Below are positions 44,077 to 53,230 of a DNA stretch of 64,000 nucleotides, one piece after another (position 1 is the stretch's first letter; each line of letters opens with the position of its first letter). The stretch spans positions 1,795,097 through 1,859,096 of the forward strand of contig NZ_LS999839.1 of the NCBI RefSeq assembly GCF_900564155.1, read 5' to 3'. The stretch is from Pedobacter schmidteae. Lineage in GTDB: Bacteria; Bacteroidota; Bacteroidia; Sphingobacteriales; Sphingobacteriaceae. The notes under the pieces were generated by a model. That model had not been told where the DNA came from and ran no database searches. It worked only from the letters and a program-made list of their open reading frames with translations. The position numbers were made by a program, and so were the translations under genes.

Positions 44077-44931
44077 TTAAACAGTAATGCCTTCTTTTCT
44101 TAAAATATAGTTGTAGATGCCTTCAATGGGTTTTTGAAGAATTTGTCCTAGTTTCACCTGGCTGTTTAGGCAAACTTCTCTTAAAATATCCTGATAATAA
44201 AAAGCAATGGAACCCACAAAGTGACAATCAAGACTTTTATAGTTGCTATAGTCCTTGATGTTTGTATCTACAAATTCCTGGAAGCCGGCACGCAGCAGAT
44301 TAACAATAAAGGGATGATCTTTATGGTTTACCATGAAACGGCTGATTGAGGCCAGATAGGTATTAGGGGCAGGTTTCTGATAAACGTTGGTGATTACTGT
44401 CTCCTTGTCGATGTTAAATTCCTCCTTGAATTCCAGACTGAGTTCGGCGGGCATTTGGTGGTATAAATAAGCTGTAATCAGTTTCCGGCCAAACCAGGTA
44501 CCCGATCCTTCGTCGCCCAATACATAACCAAGTCCATGTGTGCCATGATGTAAATTCTTTCCGTCATAATAGGAGATATTTGATCCCGTTCCCAAAATGC
44601 AGGTAAGTCCGGGCTTATCGCCACAGGTAGCATAAGCCGATCCCATTAAATCATGCTCTACCGAAACATAAGCATTGGTAAAGAAGGAAGATATCCCATT
44701 TGAGATGATCTCTACTTTATCGGGAGATGAACAGCCGGCACCAAAAAAATAAACTTCCTTTACCTGACTTGCATATTGGGCAATTTCTTTCTTTTTAGAA
44801 AAAAGTTTAAAAATGTCGTGTGCATTAAGGAAATAAGGATTTATACCTTGTGTGCTGAAGTTGATTTGTTCATTTGGGCTGTAACCCTTCCAATCGGTTT
44901 TTGTTGAACCACTATCTGCTACTAGAATCAT
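44077..44931 (-). CDS. BadF/BadG-type ATPase, N-acetylglucosamine kinase-like
   Basis: A 284-residue cytoplasmic sugar-kinase-fold protein (ASKHA superfamily). It opens with the phosphate-1 motif 'ILVADSGSTKTDWKGY', then has 'FGAGCSSPDK', the adenosine/phosphate-2 loop 'CILGTGSNISYYDG' and 'GLGYVLGDEGSGTWFGR', the signature of GlcNAc kinases in the BadF/BadG/BcrA/BcrD group. The likely role is salvage of amino sugars from peptidoglycan or chitin, inferred from the family. It ends 25 bp from the convergent PID-CTERM-like gene and starts 18 bp after the stop of the tolC-like gene, on the same strand. Confidence 0.85.
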   Translation of the reverse strand: MILVADSGSTKTDWKGYSPNEQINFSTQGINPYFLNAHDIFKLFSKKKEIAQYASQVKEVYFFGAGCSSPDKVEIISNGISSFFTNAYVSVEHDLMGSAYATCGDKPGLTCILGTGSNISYYDGKNLHHGTHGLGYVLGDEGSGTWFGRKLITAYLYHQMPAELSLEFKEEFNIDKETVITNVYQKPAPNTYLASISRFMVNHKDHPFIVNLLRAGFQEFVDTNIKDYSNYKSLDCHFVGSIAFYYQDILREVCLNSQVKLGQILQKPIEGIYNYILRKEGITV

Positions 44932-44949
44932 TTGCTAAAAATAGTAATC

Positions 44950-46290
44950 TTATTGAATATTTAAAGTGCCACTGATTTCTTTTAAGCTAATTTCTGTAAG
45001 TTTTGCCTGAAACTGGGCTTCCAGATAACGAGTAATGGCATCAATTGAGTTTTTCTGTGCCTCTCTCAGCTCCAAAGGAGAGATGCTACCCAGTCTGTAT
45101 TTTTCGAGGGTAATGTCCAGGTTTTGTCTGGCAATGTCCACATTACTTTTTTCTATTTTAAGCAAATCCAGATTGGTGCTGTAGTTCTGATAGGTGGATA
45201 TCAATTGCGCCTGTATATCCTGTTTCACCTTTTCAAAAGCCAAAGCTGACGAATTGATTCCGATTTTGGCATTACGCTCATTTTGTCGCTGTAAAAAACC
45301 ATTAAAGACATTTAGGCTGGCAGTAAGGCCATATGTAAAACCAGTGGCACGTGTTTGGGTGTTAAAGCCGGTCGGACTTGCACTTTTCTGAAATTCGTAG
45401 CCACCATTTACAGCTACAGTTGGGTAGCGTTGGCCCTTTATCTGCTTTAAATTCAGTTCCGCTATTTTTTTGTTGATGAAGGCATTTTGCAGATCAGGGT
45501 TCAGATTGGCCATCTGGCCGGCAAGGGTCTTGTAATCCAACGTAGCATCGATGGCAATTTTATCCGATACCGTAAAATCAATGTTCAGGTCTCTTGCCAT
45601 CACCTGATTCAAGGCTGTCTTGGCGGTTTTTAGTAAATTGATTTCCTGCAGGTAGGCCGAAGTATCGGTATTGTAATCTACTTTTGCGGCAAGGACATCC
45701 AGTTTAGAACCTCTTCCTATGGTTAGTTTATTATTGGCAATTTTTAGTCGCAACTGCGAAATATCCAGGGCACTGTCTCTGGCGGTTACCAGTTGCTGTG
45801 TTTTCAATACCGTATAGTAGGCATTGATGACATTACTTACCGTAGTTAAAATGGTTGCCTTTGCATTCACTTCGCCTTGTTTTTGCAGTTCTTTCAGCCG
45901 CTCGTAATTGGTAAACATCTGTAAGCCATCAAATATGGTCCAGCCCAGTGCGGCACCATAGTTCATACTGGTATTTCTTACACCATCCAGCGTTTGCTGG
46001 TTTCCATTGCTTTGCGTACGGGTAATGTTCTGTTTGTTGCCTCCATCCGTAAAACTGGCATCCAGGCGGGGTAACATGCCTGCATTGCCCGGATTTACAT
46101 TGTTTTTGGCTACCTGGATATCATTGTTTACCAGCTTAATGTCGTAGTTGTTGTTGAGGGATACGGCAATTGCCTCCTCCAGTCCCAGTTTCTGTTGCGC
46201 AAGACCCATATGTGCAGTCATTGTCAATGCTGCTACCAAGCAAATTGCCACAATTCCAGTTTTTGCTGATGTATAATTAAGCATTCTCAT
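44950..46290 (-). CDS. TolC-family outer-membrane efflux protein
   Basis: A 446-residue outer-membrane channel subunit. A signal peptide (GIVAICLVAALTMTAHMGLA) is followed by two homologous helical halves with the OEP pattern: LEEAIAVSLNNNYDIKLVNN at the start, and 'NVDIARQNLDITLEKYRLGSISPLELREAQ' in the second half. Trimeric TolC proteins form the exit duct for RND pumps. Its start overlaps the RND gene by 14 bp, so it is the last gene of the three-gene efflux operon. Confidence 0.95.
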   Translation of the reverse strand: MRMLNYTSAKTGIVAICLVAALTMTAHMGLAQQKLGLEEAIAVSLNNNYDIKLVNNDIQVAKNNVNPGNAGMLPRLDASFTDGGNKQNITRTQSNGNQQTLDGVRNTSMNYGAALGWTIFDGLQMFTNYERLKELQKQGEVNAKATILTTVSNVINAYYTVLKTQQLVTARDSALDISQLRLKIANNKLTIGRGSKLDVLAAKVDYNTDTSAYLQEINLLKTAKTALNQVMARDLNIDFTVSDKIAIDATLDYKTLAGQMANLNPDLQNAFINKKIAELNLKQIKGQRYPTVAVNGGYEFQKSASPTGFNTQTRATGFTYGLTASLNVFNGFLQRQNERNAKIGINSSALAFEKVKQDIQAQLISTYQNYSTNLDLLKIEKSNVDIARQNLDITLEKYRLGSISPLELREAQKNSIDAITRYLEAQFQAKLTEISLKEISGTLNIQ

Positions 46291-49200
46291 GTTCCAGTGC
46301 TGCTTTTAAGGATTGTTCTAATTCTGTATTTGCCTTATGTTCTTTCGACCAGTAGGAGTAAATAGCGGGGATGACAAACAAGGTAAGGATTAAAGCGAAG
46401 GTTGTGCCCCCAACTATAACAATTCCCATACCCATACGGCTTTTTGCTGCTGCGCCCAGTGCCATGGCAATAGGTAAGGCGCCAATTGCAATAGCCAGAC
46501 TGGTCATCAGAATTGGGCGTAACCTCGAAACTGAAGCTTCCCTGATGGCATCGTGTACGCTTTTCCCCTGCTCTTTCAGCTGGTTGGCAAACTCCACAAT
46601 TAAAATACCGTTTTTGGTAACCAGGCCAATGAGCATAATGGTGCCGATCTGACTAAAAATATTCCAGCTTTGTCCAAATAACCAGAGGGATAAAAATGCA
46701 CCAGCAACAGCCATTGGCACTGTTAAAATAATGATAACCGGATCGATAAAACTTTCAAACTGGGCTGATAGGATCAGATATACCAGCAGCAAAGCCAGGC
46801 CAAAAGCAAAAAGGGTGTTGGATGAACTTTCTTTGAAGTCCCTCGATTCGCCACCCAGATCGGTAGAGAACGATTCGTCCAATACCTTTTCGGCAATTTT
46901 GTCCATGGCAGCAATACCATCTCCTATACTTTTGCCAGGCGCCAGGCCTGCTGAGACCGTTGCCGCAGTAAAGCGGTTGTTGCGGTACAATTGCGGGGGA
47001 CTACTTTCTTCTTTGGCTATGACCAGGTTATCCAGCTGTATGAGGTCATTTTTATCATTACGGACATATACCGAACTCAGATCTAAAGGGTCCTTGCGGT
47101 CGCCAACCTCAAACTGCCCAATCACCTGGTATTGTTTTCCGTTCATAAAAAAGTACGAAAAACGCTGCCCGCTAAGGCCCAGTTGTAATGCGGTTCCAAT
47201 GTCCGACACCGATACGCCCATGCTTTTGGCTTTGTCGCGGTCAATAGTCAGGTCAATTTCAGGCTTATTAAATTTAAGGTTTACATCGGAAACTGTAAAC
47301 GTAGGGTCTTTTGACACCTCGTCCATCAGCACCGGAATCTTTTCCCTTAATTTTTCAAAATTTTGTGCCTGAATGATATAATTTATCGGTAAACCTCCGC
47401 GGCGTCCCACAGAGATGGTGGGCTGCTGTGTAACGGTAACTTTTCCTTCCGAATATTTTTTGGTGATTTTGGTCAGCTTAGCGGCAATATCGGCCTGCGA
47501 TTTATTTCGCTCATCGGGATCTGTTAAGCCCATTCTCACAAAGCCGCTATTGGTAGACCCTGAGCCCCCAAAGCCCGGCGAAGTAATGGTGATGTTTACT
47601 TTTTTCTCCGGTACAGAGTCGCTGATCATCTGCTGCACCTTCATCATAAAACGGTCGGTATAAGCAAAGGACGAACCCTCGGGTGTGGTCAGGTTCATGT
47701 TAATGGCACTACGGTCGTCATAAGGGGCGGTTTCCTTAGGTAATATTTTCCAGAACAACACAATCAGGCCAACGCATACGGCAATAATTGGAATGGCCAG
47801 CCATTTTCTGTTCAGAAATTGATTCAGTTTCTCCGCATAACTCTCGTTCATTTTTACAAAGTAGGGCTCTGTCATTTCGTAGAACCTCGATTTTTTATGC
47901 CCTGTATTTTTCATCAGGTAGGCATTCAACATCGGGGTAAGCGTAAGCGATACAAAAGCTGATATCAGCACCGCTGCCCCAATTACCACCCCAAATTCGC
48001 GGAACAACCGGCCCACAAAACCCTGTAAAAATATCACCGGTAAAAACACCGCTGCCAAGGTAACGGAAATAGAGATTACGGCAAAGAAGATCTCATTGGA
48101 GCCCTTAATTGCCGCTTCAAAAGGAGAGTAGCCTTCCTCTACCTTCTTAAAGATGTTTTCGGTAACCACAATTCCGTCATCTACCACTAGTCCTGTTGCC
48201 AGTACAATGGCCAATAAAGACAATACATTGATGGAAAAACCAAAAACATACATGATAAAAAAGGTAAATACCAACGATACCGGAATGTCAATAAGTGGCC
48301 GGATAGCAATGGCCCAGTCTCTGAAAAACAAATAAATAATGATGATCACCAGGATCAGGGAGAGGATAATCGTCTCGGCCACTTCTGTTACCGATGCTTT
48401 GATAAATTTGGTGGTATCCAGTGAGATATTGAGTTTAATGTCTTGTGGTACATCTTTTTGCAACTGGGCAAAACGTTTGTCAAACTCTTTGGAAATGTCG
48501 AGGTAATTGGCTCCCGGTTGTGGGATAAGGCCTACCGCAACCATGGGTTTGCCCGATTCCCGTAACACCGTTTCTTCATTTTCCGATCCCAGTTCTACAA
48601 AGCCCACATCCTTTAGCCGGACCACATTGTCGGTATCGTTTTTCAGGATCAGGTTATTAAAACCTTCTACATCTGTTAGTTTACCCAGGGTTTTTACAAT
48701 CAGTTCGGTATTGGCACCGGTTATTTTTCCCGATGGCAACTCTACGTTTTCCCGGTCCAGGGCAGCCACTATATCCTGCGAGGTAAGGCCGTAAGCCGCT
48801 AGTTTATCCGGGGCAATCCTGATGCGCATGGCGTATTTTCTTTGCCCCATAATCTGGATGCTACTTACGCCGGTAATGGTCTGGAGTCTGTCGGCAATCA
48901 CATTCTCGGCATAATCACTCAATTCCATTACATTGCGCTTGTCGCTTTGTATGGTCATGGTAATTACTGCATCCGAACTGGCATCGGCCTTGCTCACTAC
49001 CGGATTGCCGTCAATATCTTTAGGCAACCTCCTTGCGGCTTCCGAAACCTTATCACGCACATCATTGGCGGCATCGTCAATGTTTTTATTCAGGTTAAAT
49101 TCTATGGTGATGTTGCTGCTACCCTGGTTGCTGGACGAGGAGATGTTCCTGATTCCGTCAATTCCGTTGATCGACTTTTCAAGCGGCTCTGTAATCTGCG

Positions 49201-49381
49201 ATTCGATGATGTCCGAATTGGCTCCGGGGTAGGAGGTACGTACGTTAATTACCGTAGGGTCGATGTTGGGGTATTCCCTTACGCCCAGAAAATTATACCC
49301 GATTACGCCAAACAGCAGGATCATCAGGTTCATCACAATGGCCAGTACCGGCCGCTTTATACTGGTGGTTGAAATACTCAT
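46277..49381 (-). CDS. RND-family efflux transporter, inner-membrane pump
   Basis: A 1,034-residue proton-driven pump of the HAE1/AcrB type. It begins MSISTTSIKRPVLAIVMNLM and has about 12 helices, large periplasmic loops after helices 1 and 7, and the helix-4 charged pair 'ATGLVVDDGIVVTENIFKKV' needed for proton relay. The C-terminal half has 'ILSAQFESF', typical of the family. The substrate (drug, bile-like compound, metal) cannot be told. Its ATG overlaps the adaptor stop by 4 bp (ATGA). Confidence 0.96.
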   Translation of the reverse strand: MSISTTSIKRPVLAIVMNLMILLFGVIGYNFLGVREYPNIDPTVINVRTSYPGANSDIIESQITEPLEKSINGIDGIRNISSSSNQGSSNITIEFNLNKNIDDAANDVRDKVSEAARRLPKDIDGNPVVSKADASSDAVITMTIQSDKRNVMELSDYAENVIADRLQTITGVSSIQIMGQRKYAMRIRIAPDKLAAYGLTSQDIVAALDRENVELPSGKITGANTELIVKTLGKLTDVEGFNNLILKNDTDNVVRLKDVGFVELGSENEETVLRESGKPMVAVGLIPQPGANYLDISKEFDKRFAQLQKDVPQDIKLNISLDTTKFIKASVTEVAETIILSLILVIIIIYLFFRDWAIAIRPLIDIPVSLVFTFFIMYVFGFSINVLSLLAIVLATGLVVDDGIVVTENIFKKVEEGYSPFEAAIKGSNEIFFAVISISVTLAAVFLPVIFLQGFVGRLFREFGVVIGAAVLISAFVSLTLTPMLNAYLMKNTGHKKSRFYEMTEPYFVKMNESYAEKLNQFLNRKWLAIPIIAVCVGLIVLFWKILPKETAPYDDRSAINMNLTTPEGSSFAYTDRFMMKVQQMISDSVPEKKVNITITSPGFGGSGSTNSGFVRMGLTDPDERNKSQADIAAKLTKITKKYSEGKVTVTQQPTISVGRRGGLPINYIIQAQNFEKLREKIPVLMDEVSKDPTFTVSDVNLKFNKPEIDLTIDRDKAKSMGVSVSDIGTALQLGLSGQRFSYFFMNGKQYQVIGQFEVGDRKDPLDLSSVYVRNDKNDLIQLDNLVIAKEESSPPQLYRNNRFTAATVSAGLAPGKSIGDGIAAMDKIAEKVLDESFSTDLGGESRDFKESSSNTLFAFGLALLLVYLILSAQFESFIDPVIIILTVPMAVAGAFLSLWLFGQSWNIFSQIGTIMLIGLVTKNGILIVEFANQLKEQGKSVHDAIREASVSRLRPILMTSLAIAIGALPIAMALGAAAKSRMGMGIVIVGGTTFALILTLFVIPAIYSYWSKEHKANTELEQSLKAALEHENA

Positions 49382-50466
49382 GACTTGGATTTGTGTTTAA
49401 CCAGGGTAACTTTTACTGGTGCATCGGGCTTTAAAGCCATGGCGCCGGTAGTCAGCACGGTATCTCCAACATTCAGGCCGGCGGTAATCAAAATGTATTC
49501 GGCAGTTCGTGTTCCGGCCTCTACGTTTACCTGTTGTGCTTTTCCGCCTTTGCTAATGTAAACGGTTTTACCTTTGAGTACCGGTATAATGGCTTCATTT
49601 GGAATCAGTAATGCATTTTTTATGGTAGCTAGAGCCAGTTTAATCTTGGCGAAAGAGCCCGGTCGAAGTTCATTATTGCCATTTGGAACCAGCGCTTTGA
49701 TTTGTAGGGTCCGGGTTTGGGTATTGATACCTGGCTCAATGGCAAAAACCTTCCCGGCAAATTTTTTATTTGATCCATCAGTAGTAAATGAAAGTTCTGT
49801 GTCTGGCTTGATCTGGCCTATATATTTTTCGGGGATGGAAAAGCTAACTTTTAAAGGGTTGATGCTGGATAAGTTTGCGATCAGGGTAGTGGGGGTGATG
49901 TAGCCACCTACCGAAATGGAGCGCAGACCAATTTTACCACTAAAGGGAGCGTAAATGGCCGTCTTGGCTAATTGTGCCCTGATCAGCTGTGTTTGCGCCT
50001 TTAAGGATTGAAGGTCGGCCAGTGAAGTGTCGTATTCTTCCTGACTAATGGCTCCTTTTTCCAGCAACTGCCTGGAACGGTTTTCGTTGGTGGCCGATAA
50101 CCGCTGTTTGGTTAGCGCTTCCTGCAGTTGTGCCTGGATGTCTCTATCATTAATTTTAACCAGTAAACTACCTTTATTTACATTGGCCCCTTCCTTAAAA
50201 TTAATGCTGGTTACCAATCCCGATACTTCACTGCGTAGTTCAACGGCTTCATTGGCTTCCAGTGTTCCGGTCACCTCCAGTTCATTGTTAAAGTCGCCGG
50301 TTTGTACTACAATCCCTTCTACCTGCAGGCCTTTGGATGGCCCGCCTTTGCCTTTGCCCATTCCGGCACCATCTTCGGCAATTTTTTTATTGGCATCAAT
50401 CCTGTAATAAATCAAATAGGCAACACCTAGAACAATAAGGGTGTAAATAATGTACTTTACTTTCAT
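49378..50466 (-). CDS. RND efflux periplasmic adaptor (MFP) subunit
   Basis: A 362-residue membrane-fusion protein. It has one N-terminal membrane anchor (IIYTLIVLGVAYLIYY), a biotinyl-lipoyl half-motif 'SEVSGLVTSINFKEGANVNKG', a coiled-coil hairpin (~115-165), the second lipoyl half 'IYAPFSGKIGLRSISVGGYI', and beta-barrel and membrane-proximal domains. It links the pump to the TolC channel. It is the first gene of the operon adaptor - pump - TolC. A dyad and -7 element lie 65-100 bp upstream. Confidence 0.95.
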   Translation of the reverse strand: MKVKYIIYTLIVLGVAYLIYYRIDANKKIAEDGAGMGKGKGGPSKGLQVEGIVVQTGDFNNELEVTGTLEANEAVELRSEVSGLVTSINFKEGANVNKGSLLVKINDRDIQAQLQEALTKQRLSATNENRSRQLLEKGAISQEEYDTSLADLQSLKAQTQLIRAQLAKTAIYAPFSGKIGLRSISVGGYITPTTLIANLSSINPLKVSFSIPEKYIGQIKPDTELSFTTDGSNKKFAGKVFAIEPGINTQTRTLQIKALVPNGNNELRPGSFAKIKLALATIKNALLIPNEAIIPVLKGKTVYISKGGKAQQVNVEAGTRTAEYILITAGLNVGDTVLTTGAMALKPDAPVKVTLVKHKSKS

Positions 50467-50530
50467 TTGGTTGTGGTTCTTATTTTTTGCAATTCGGGTT
50501 CTGGCGAATGCATGTCTTTGCTATGTTAGC

Positions 50531-50553
50531 TTAGTATACTAAACGATACTTAA
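50531..50553. promoter_or_regulatory. Palindromic operator candidate of the RND operon
   Basis: TTAGTATACTAA (50531-50542) is a perfect 12-bp palindrome. An overlapping inverted repeat, AGTAT-N8-ATACT, extends it to about 50553. It lies just downstream of the expected minus-strand start site, a usual place for a TetR/MarR-type repressor. No such repressor gene is adjacent. Confidence 0.5.
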
Positions 50554-50557
50554 GGTA

Positions 50558-50565
50558 CAAAAATA
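50558..50565 (-). promoter_or_regulatory. -7 element of the RND operon
   Basis: The minus strand reads TATTTTTG at 50565-50558, a TAnnTTTG match 92 bp before the adaptor start codon. No TTTG was found at standard spacing upstream. Confidence 0.45.
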
Positions 50566-50658
50566 TTTAAATTGAGTACAATAGCTTGTATTAAGTGTGT
50601 TACAGCGTATAATTCTTGTTAACAAGCGGTATGCAGCCAGAGTTGCAAAATCACTTCC

Positions 50659-50689
50659 TTGCTTTAAGAAGCAAATTTCTCTAAGTTTG
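50659..50689 (+). promoter_or_regulatory. Promoter of the M61 peptidase gene
   Basis: TTG at 50659-50661 and TAAGTTTG at 50682-50689 are 20 bp apart, a good Bacteroidetes promoter. The expected start is near 50695, leaving a leader of ~20 bases before the ATG at 50716. Confidence 0.7.
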
Positions 50690-50715
50690 GCGCAGTTTAG
50701 CAAACCATTATTCTC

Positions 50716-52509
50716 ATGAAGAAACGATTATTAGCATTTGTAATATTACTATCAGTAGGTATGACGGCCAAATCACAAGTTAAAATTGGGTTCGAAGTTA
50801 GCTTTATAGAACCACAGGCGCATTATGCCGAAGTAGAAATGACCCTTTCGGGCTTAGTTAAAGATTATGTAGATGTAAAAATGCCGGTGTGGGCCCCGGG
50901 CTCTTACCTGGTACGCGAATTTTCTAAAAGCGTTGAAGGCTTTGCTGCCACTGCCAATGGCAAAACTTTGAAGCATGAAAAAGTAAGAAAAAACGCCTGG
51001 AGGATATACACCACCAGGGCCAATACGGTAAAAATTAAATACAGGGTGTATGCTTTTGAAGTTTCAGTACGTACTTCTTTCATTGATGAAACGCATGCAT
51101 TTTTGTCGAGCACAGGAATTTTTATGTATCCTGATGGACTGTTGAAAACTCCAAGTACAGTTAAAATTATCCCTCATAAAAGCTGGAATAAAGTATCAAC
51201 TGGCCTGGAGCCTGTTGCCGGCAAGCCTTTTACTTATACCGCATCTGATTTTGATATCCTTTTCGATAGTCCCATTGAAGTAGGTAACCAGGATGTGTTT
51301 GAGTTTACGGCCTCGGGTGTAAAACATGAGGTAGCCATGTATGGTGGTGGCAACTATGACCGGGAAAAGCTGAAGGTTGATATGGCTAAGATTGTAGAGC
51401 AGGGCACGGTAATTTATGGTGAAAACCCTAATAAAGCCTATACTTTTATTGTACATAATTTTACCCAGGGCAGCGGTGGTCTGGAGCATTTAAACTCCTG
51501 CGTATTGGGTGCAAGTCGTAATGGATATACTTCTAAAGAAGGTTATAAAGGCTTTTTAGACCTTGTTGCGCACGAGTATTATCACCTATGGAATGTAAAA
51601 AGAATGCGCCCGATTGCTTTAGGCCCATTTGATTATGAGAATGAAAATTATACCACAAATCTGTGGGTAGCAGAAGGTTTTACGGCTTATTATGAAAATA
51701 AACTGATGCTGCGTTCGGGCTTTTTAACGGATAAGGAGTTTGTAGATCAGCTGGTTACCGCGGTAAGTAATGTATCAAACATTCCTGGCGCCCAGGTACA
51801 ATCGGTGGCCGAAGCCAGCTTCGATGCATGGATAAAGCTGTATCGTCCTAATGAAAATTCGAACAATACTACAGTTTCGTATTATGCGAAAGGCGAAGTA
51901 GTGGGGATTTTGATGGATATTGCCATTGCACACGCTACAAAGGGTGCTAAAAGTCTGGATGATGTAATGAAGGCCATGTACCTTCAAAATAAAGCGCAAA
52001 AAAGAGGCTATACCGATGCGGAGTTTAAGGCGATGGTAGAAAAGGTGAGTGGACAGGATTTTACCGATTTTTGGGCGAAATATATCAATGGTACCCAGTT
52101 ACCGGAGTATAAAAAATATTTTGGCTATGCAGGCATAAAGGTAACCAATGAACTGGAAGGCAAAAGCACGCCTTATTTAGGGGTAACTTCTAAAAAAACC
52201 GAAGGCCGGATGTTCATCTCAGCGGTATTGCGCAATTCGGCTGCATGGGTAGATGGGTTGAATGTGAATGATGAGCTGATCAGTATTGACGGTACACCGA
52301 TTGAAGCTGCAGTTGAGCGTATGCCAGCCATTACCGGCAAAAAAGTAGGTGATGTGGTGGTAATCAAAGTGGCCAGAGATGGAGCGCTAAAAGACATTAA
52401 GGTAACGCTTAAAAACTATCCTGGAATAAAATTGGTAGGGGAGATTGATGGGCAGGCAACGGATTTGCAGAAGAAGGTGTTTGAGCGTTGGTCGCAGGGA
52501 GGGAAATAA
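50716..52509 (+). CDS. M61-family metallopeptidase with PDZ domain
   Basis: A 597-residue exported protease (signal MKKRLLAFVILLSVGMTAKS). An N-terminal beta domain is followed by the thermolysin-like catalytic domain with HEYYH (His286, Glu287, His290) and the third zinc ligand Glu320 in 'NLWVAEGFTAYYE', the M61 glycyl-aminopeptidase signature ('HLWNVKRMRP'). A PDZ domain at ~465-560 (TPYLGVTSKK ... 'GLNVNDELISIDG') probably handles substrates. It is divergent from the efflux operon and ends before a strong bidirectional terminator. Confidence 0.95.
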   Translation: MKKRLLAFVILLSVGMTAKSQVKIGFEVSFIEPQAHYAEVEMTLSGLVKDYVDVKMPVWAPGSYLVREFSKSVEGFAATANGKTLKHEKVRKNAWRIYTTRANTVKIKYRVYAFEVSVRTSFIDETHAFLSSTGIFMYPDGLLKTPSTVKIIPHKSWNKVSTGLEPVAGKPFTYTASDFDILFDSPIEVGNQDVFEFTASGVKHEVAMYGGGNYDREKLKVDMAKIVEQGTVIYGENPNKAYTFIVHNFTQGSGGLEHLNSCVLGASRNGYTSKEGYKGFLDLVAHEYYHLWNVKRMRPIALGPFDYENENYTTNLWVAEGFTAYYENKLMLRSGFLTDKEFVDQLVTAVSNVSNIPGAQVQSVAEASFDAWIKLYRPNENSNNTTVSYYAKGEVVGILMDIAIAHATKGAKSLDDVMKAMYLQNKAQKRGYTDAEFKAMVEKVSGQDFTDFWAKYINGTQLPEYKKYFGYAGIKVTNELEGKSTPYLGVTSKKTEGRMFISAVLRNSAAWVDGLNVNDELISIDGTPIEAAVERMPAITGKKVGDVVVIKVARDGALKDIKVTLKNYPGIKLVGEIDGQATDLQKKVFERWSQGGK

Positions 52510-52581
52510 CCCTTTTCTTCAATCACGGGTAAAAATAACCTCTCTCCTCAATTGCTGGAAACCTTTGCCCTGAAGAAAAAC

Positions 52582-52621
52582 AAAAAAGGCCCGGAAGTTT
52601 TAAAACTTCCGGGCCTTTTTT
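52582..52621. terminator. Bidirectional terminator
   Basis: A perfect 40-bp palindrome. The half AAAAAAGGCCCGGAAGTTTT (52582-52601) is complementary to 52602-52621. GC-rich core with A and T tracts on each side, serving the M61 gene (+) and the outer-membrane protein gene (-). Confidence 0.93.
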
Positions 52622-52627
52622 ATGTTC

Positions 52628-52654
52628 CGTCATCCTGAATTTATTTCAGGATCT
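52628..52654. repeat. Palindromic REP-like element, copy 2
   Basis: CGTCATCCTGAAT (52628-52640) continues into the dyad ATCCTGAA-TTTAT-TTCAGGAT (52632-52652). It shares its first 13 bp with the element at 40456. It also lies directly after a terminator. Confidence 0.5.
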
Positions 52655-52668
52655 CATCACTGCTCGAT

Positions 52669-53145
52669 TTAGAATGTGAAACGAACGCCTAAACCTATAT
52701 CACCACCCCAGAAGCCTGTGTCAGGAGTTAATTGTAATGCAGGGATCCAGTCTAATGACAAGTTAATAGGTGCATCTTTAAATTTGTAATCCAAACCTAA
52801 AACACCGTTTGCAGAAAGGTAGATGTCGCCATCGTATCCTTTAACTTTATAAGAACCAATTGTTGCACCAGCACCATAAAACCAGTGAAGACCTTGAGCA
52901 CCGCCAATTGGGTTATAAACTTCGTATAAACCGGTTAAGTTTGCATATTTAACACCGCTGTTGCTTCTAAAGTTACCAATCAATTCCAGCATAGCGCCTT
53001 TGTTCAGGCCAGTTTTGAAACTGATACCATTGGCGTTACCAAAACGACCACCAATAGCATGCTCGTATCCCTGGGCTTTAGCATTGGTTGTGCTCAGGGT
53101 AAAAAGTGCAGCAACAGCTAGGAAAGTAAAAAGTAATTTTTTCAT
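52669..53145 (-). CDS. Small outer-membrane beta-barrel protein
   Basis: A 158-residue exported protein with signal peptide MKKLLFTFLAVAALFTLSTT..AKAQ. The mature protein has alternating short beta strands (GGRFGNANGISFKTG, 'AMLELIGNFRS', 'LHWFYGAGATIGSYKV') and ends in Phe (LGVRFTF), the usual sign of an eight-stranded outer-membrane barrel. The function is unknown. The start at 53145 is chosen because earlier in-frame ATGs (53151, 53244) put extra residues before the signal and the longest overlaps the thioredoxin gene. Confidence 0.82.
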   Translation of the reverse strand: MKKLLFTFLAVAALFTLSTTNAKAQGYEHAIGGRFGNANGISFKTGLNKGAMLELIGNFRSNSGVKYANLTGLYEVYNPIGGAQGLHWFYGAGATIGSYKVKGYDGDIYLSANGVLGLDYKFKDAPINLSLDWIPALQLTPDTGFWGGDIGLGVRFTF

Positions 53146-53230
53146 AATCATAAAGTATTTATTTGTTTTATTAAGTGAAACATGCATAACAACTATTGTG
53201 CCGAATTGTCCGCTTAAGGTAAAAAAATAC

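Noticed and set aside
48842..49372. 176-codon plus-strand frame opposite the RND pump
   Set aside because: Shadow of a strongly conserved pump gene; no start signal or family match.
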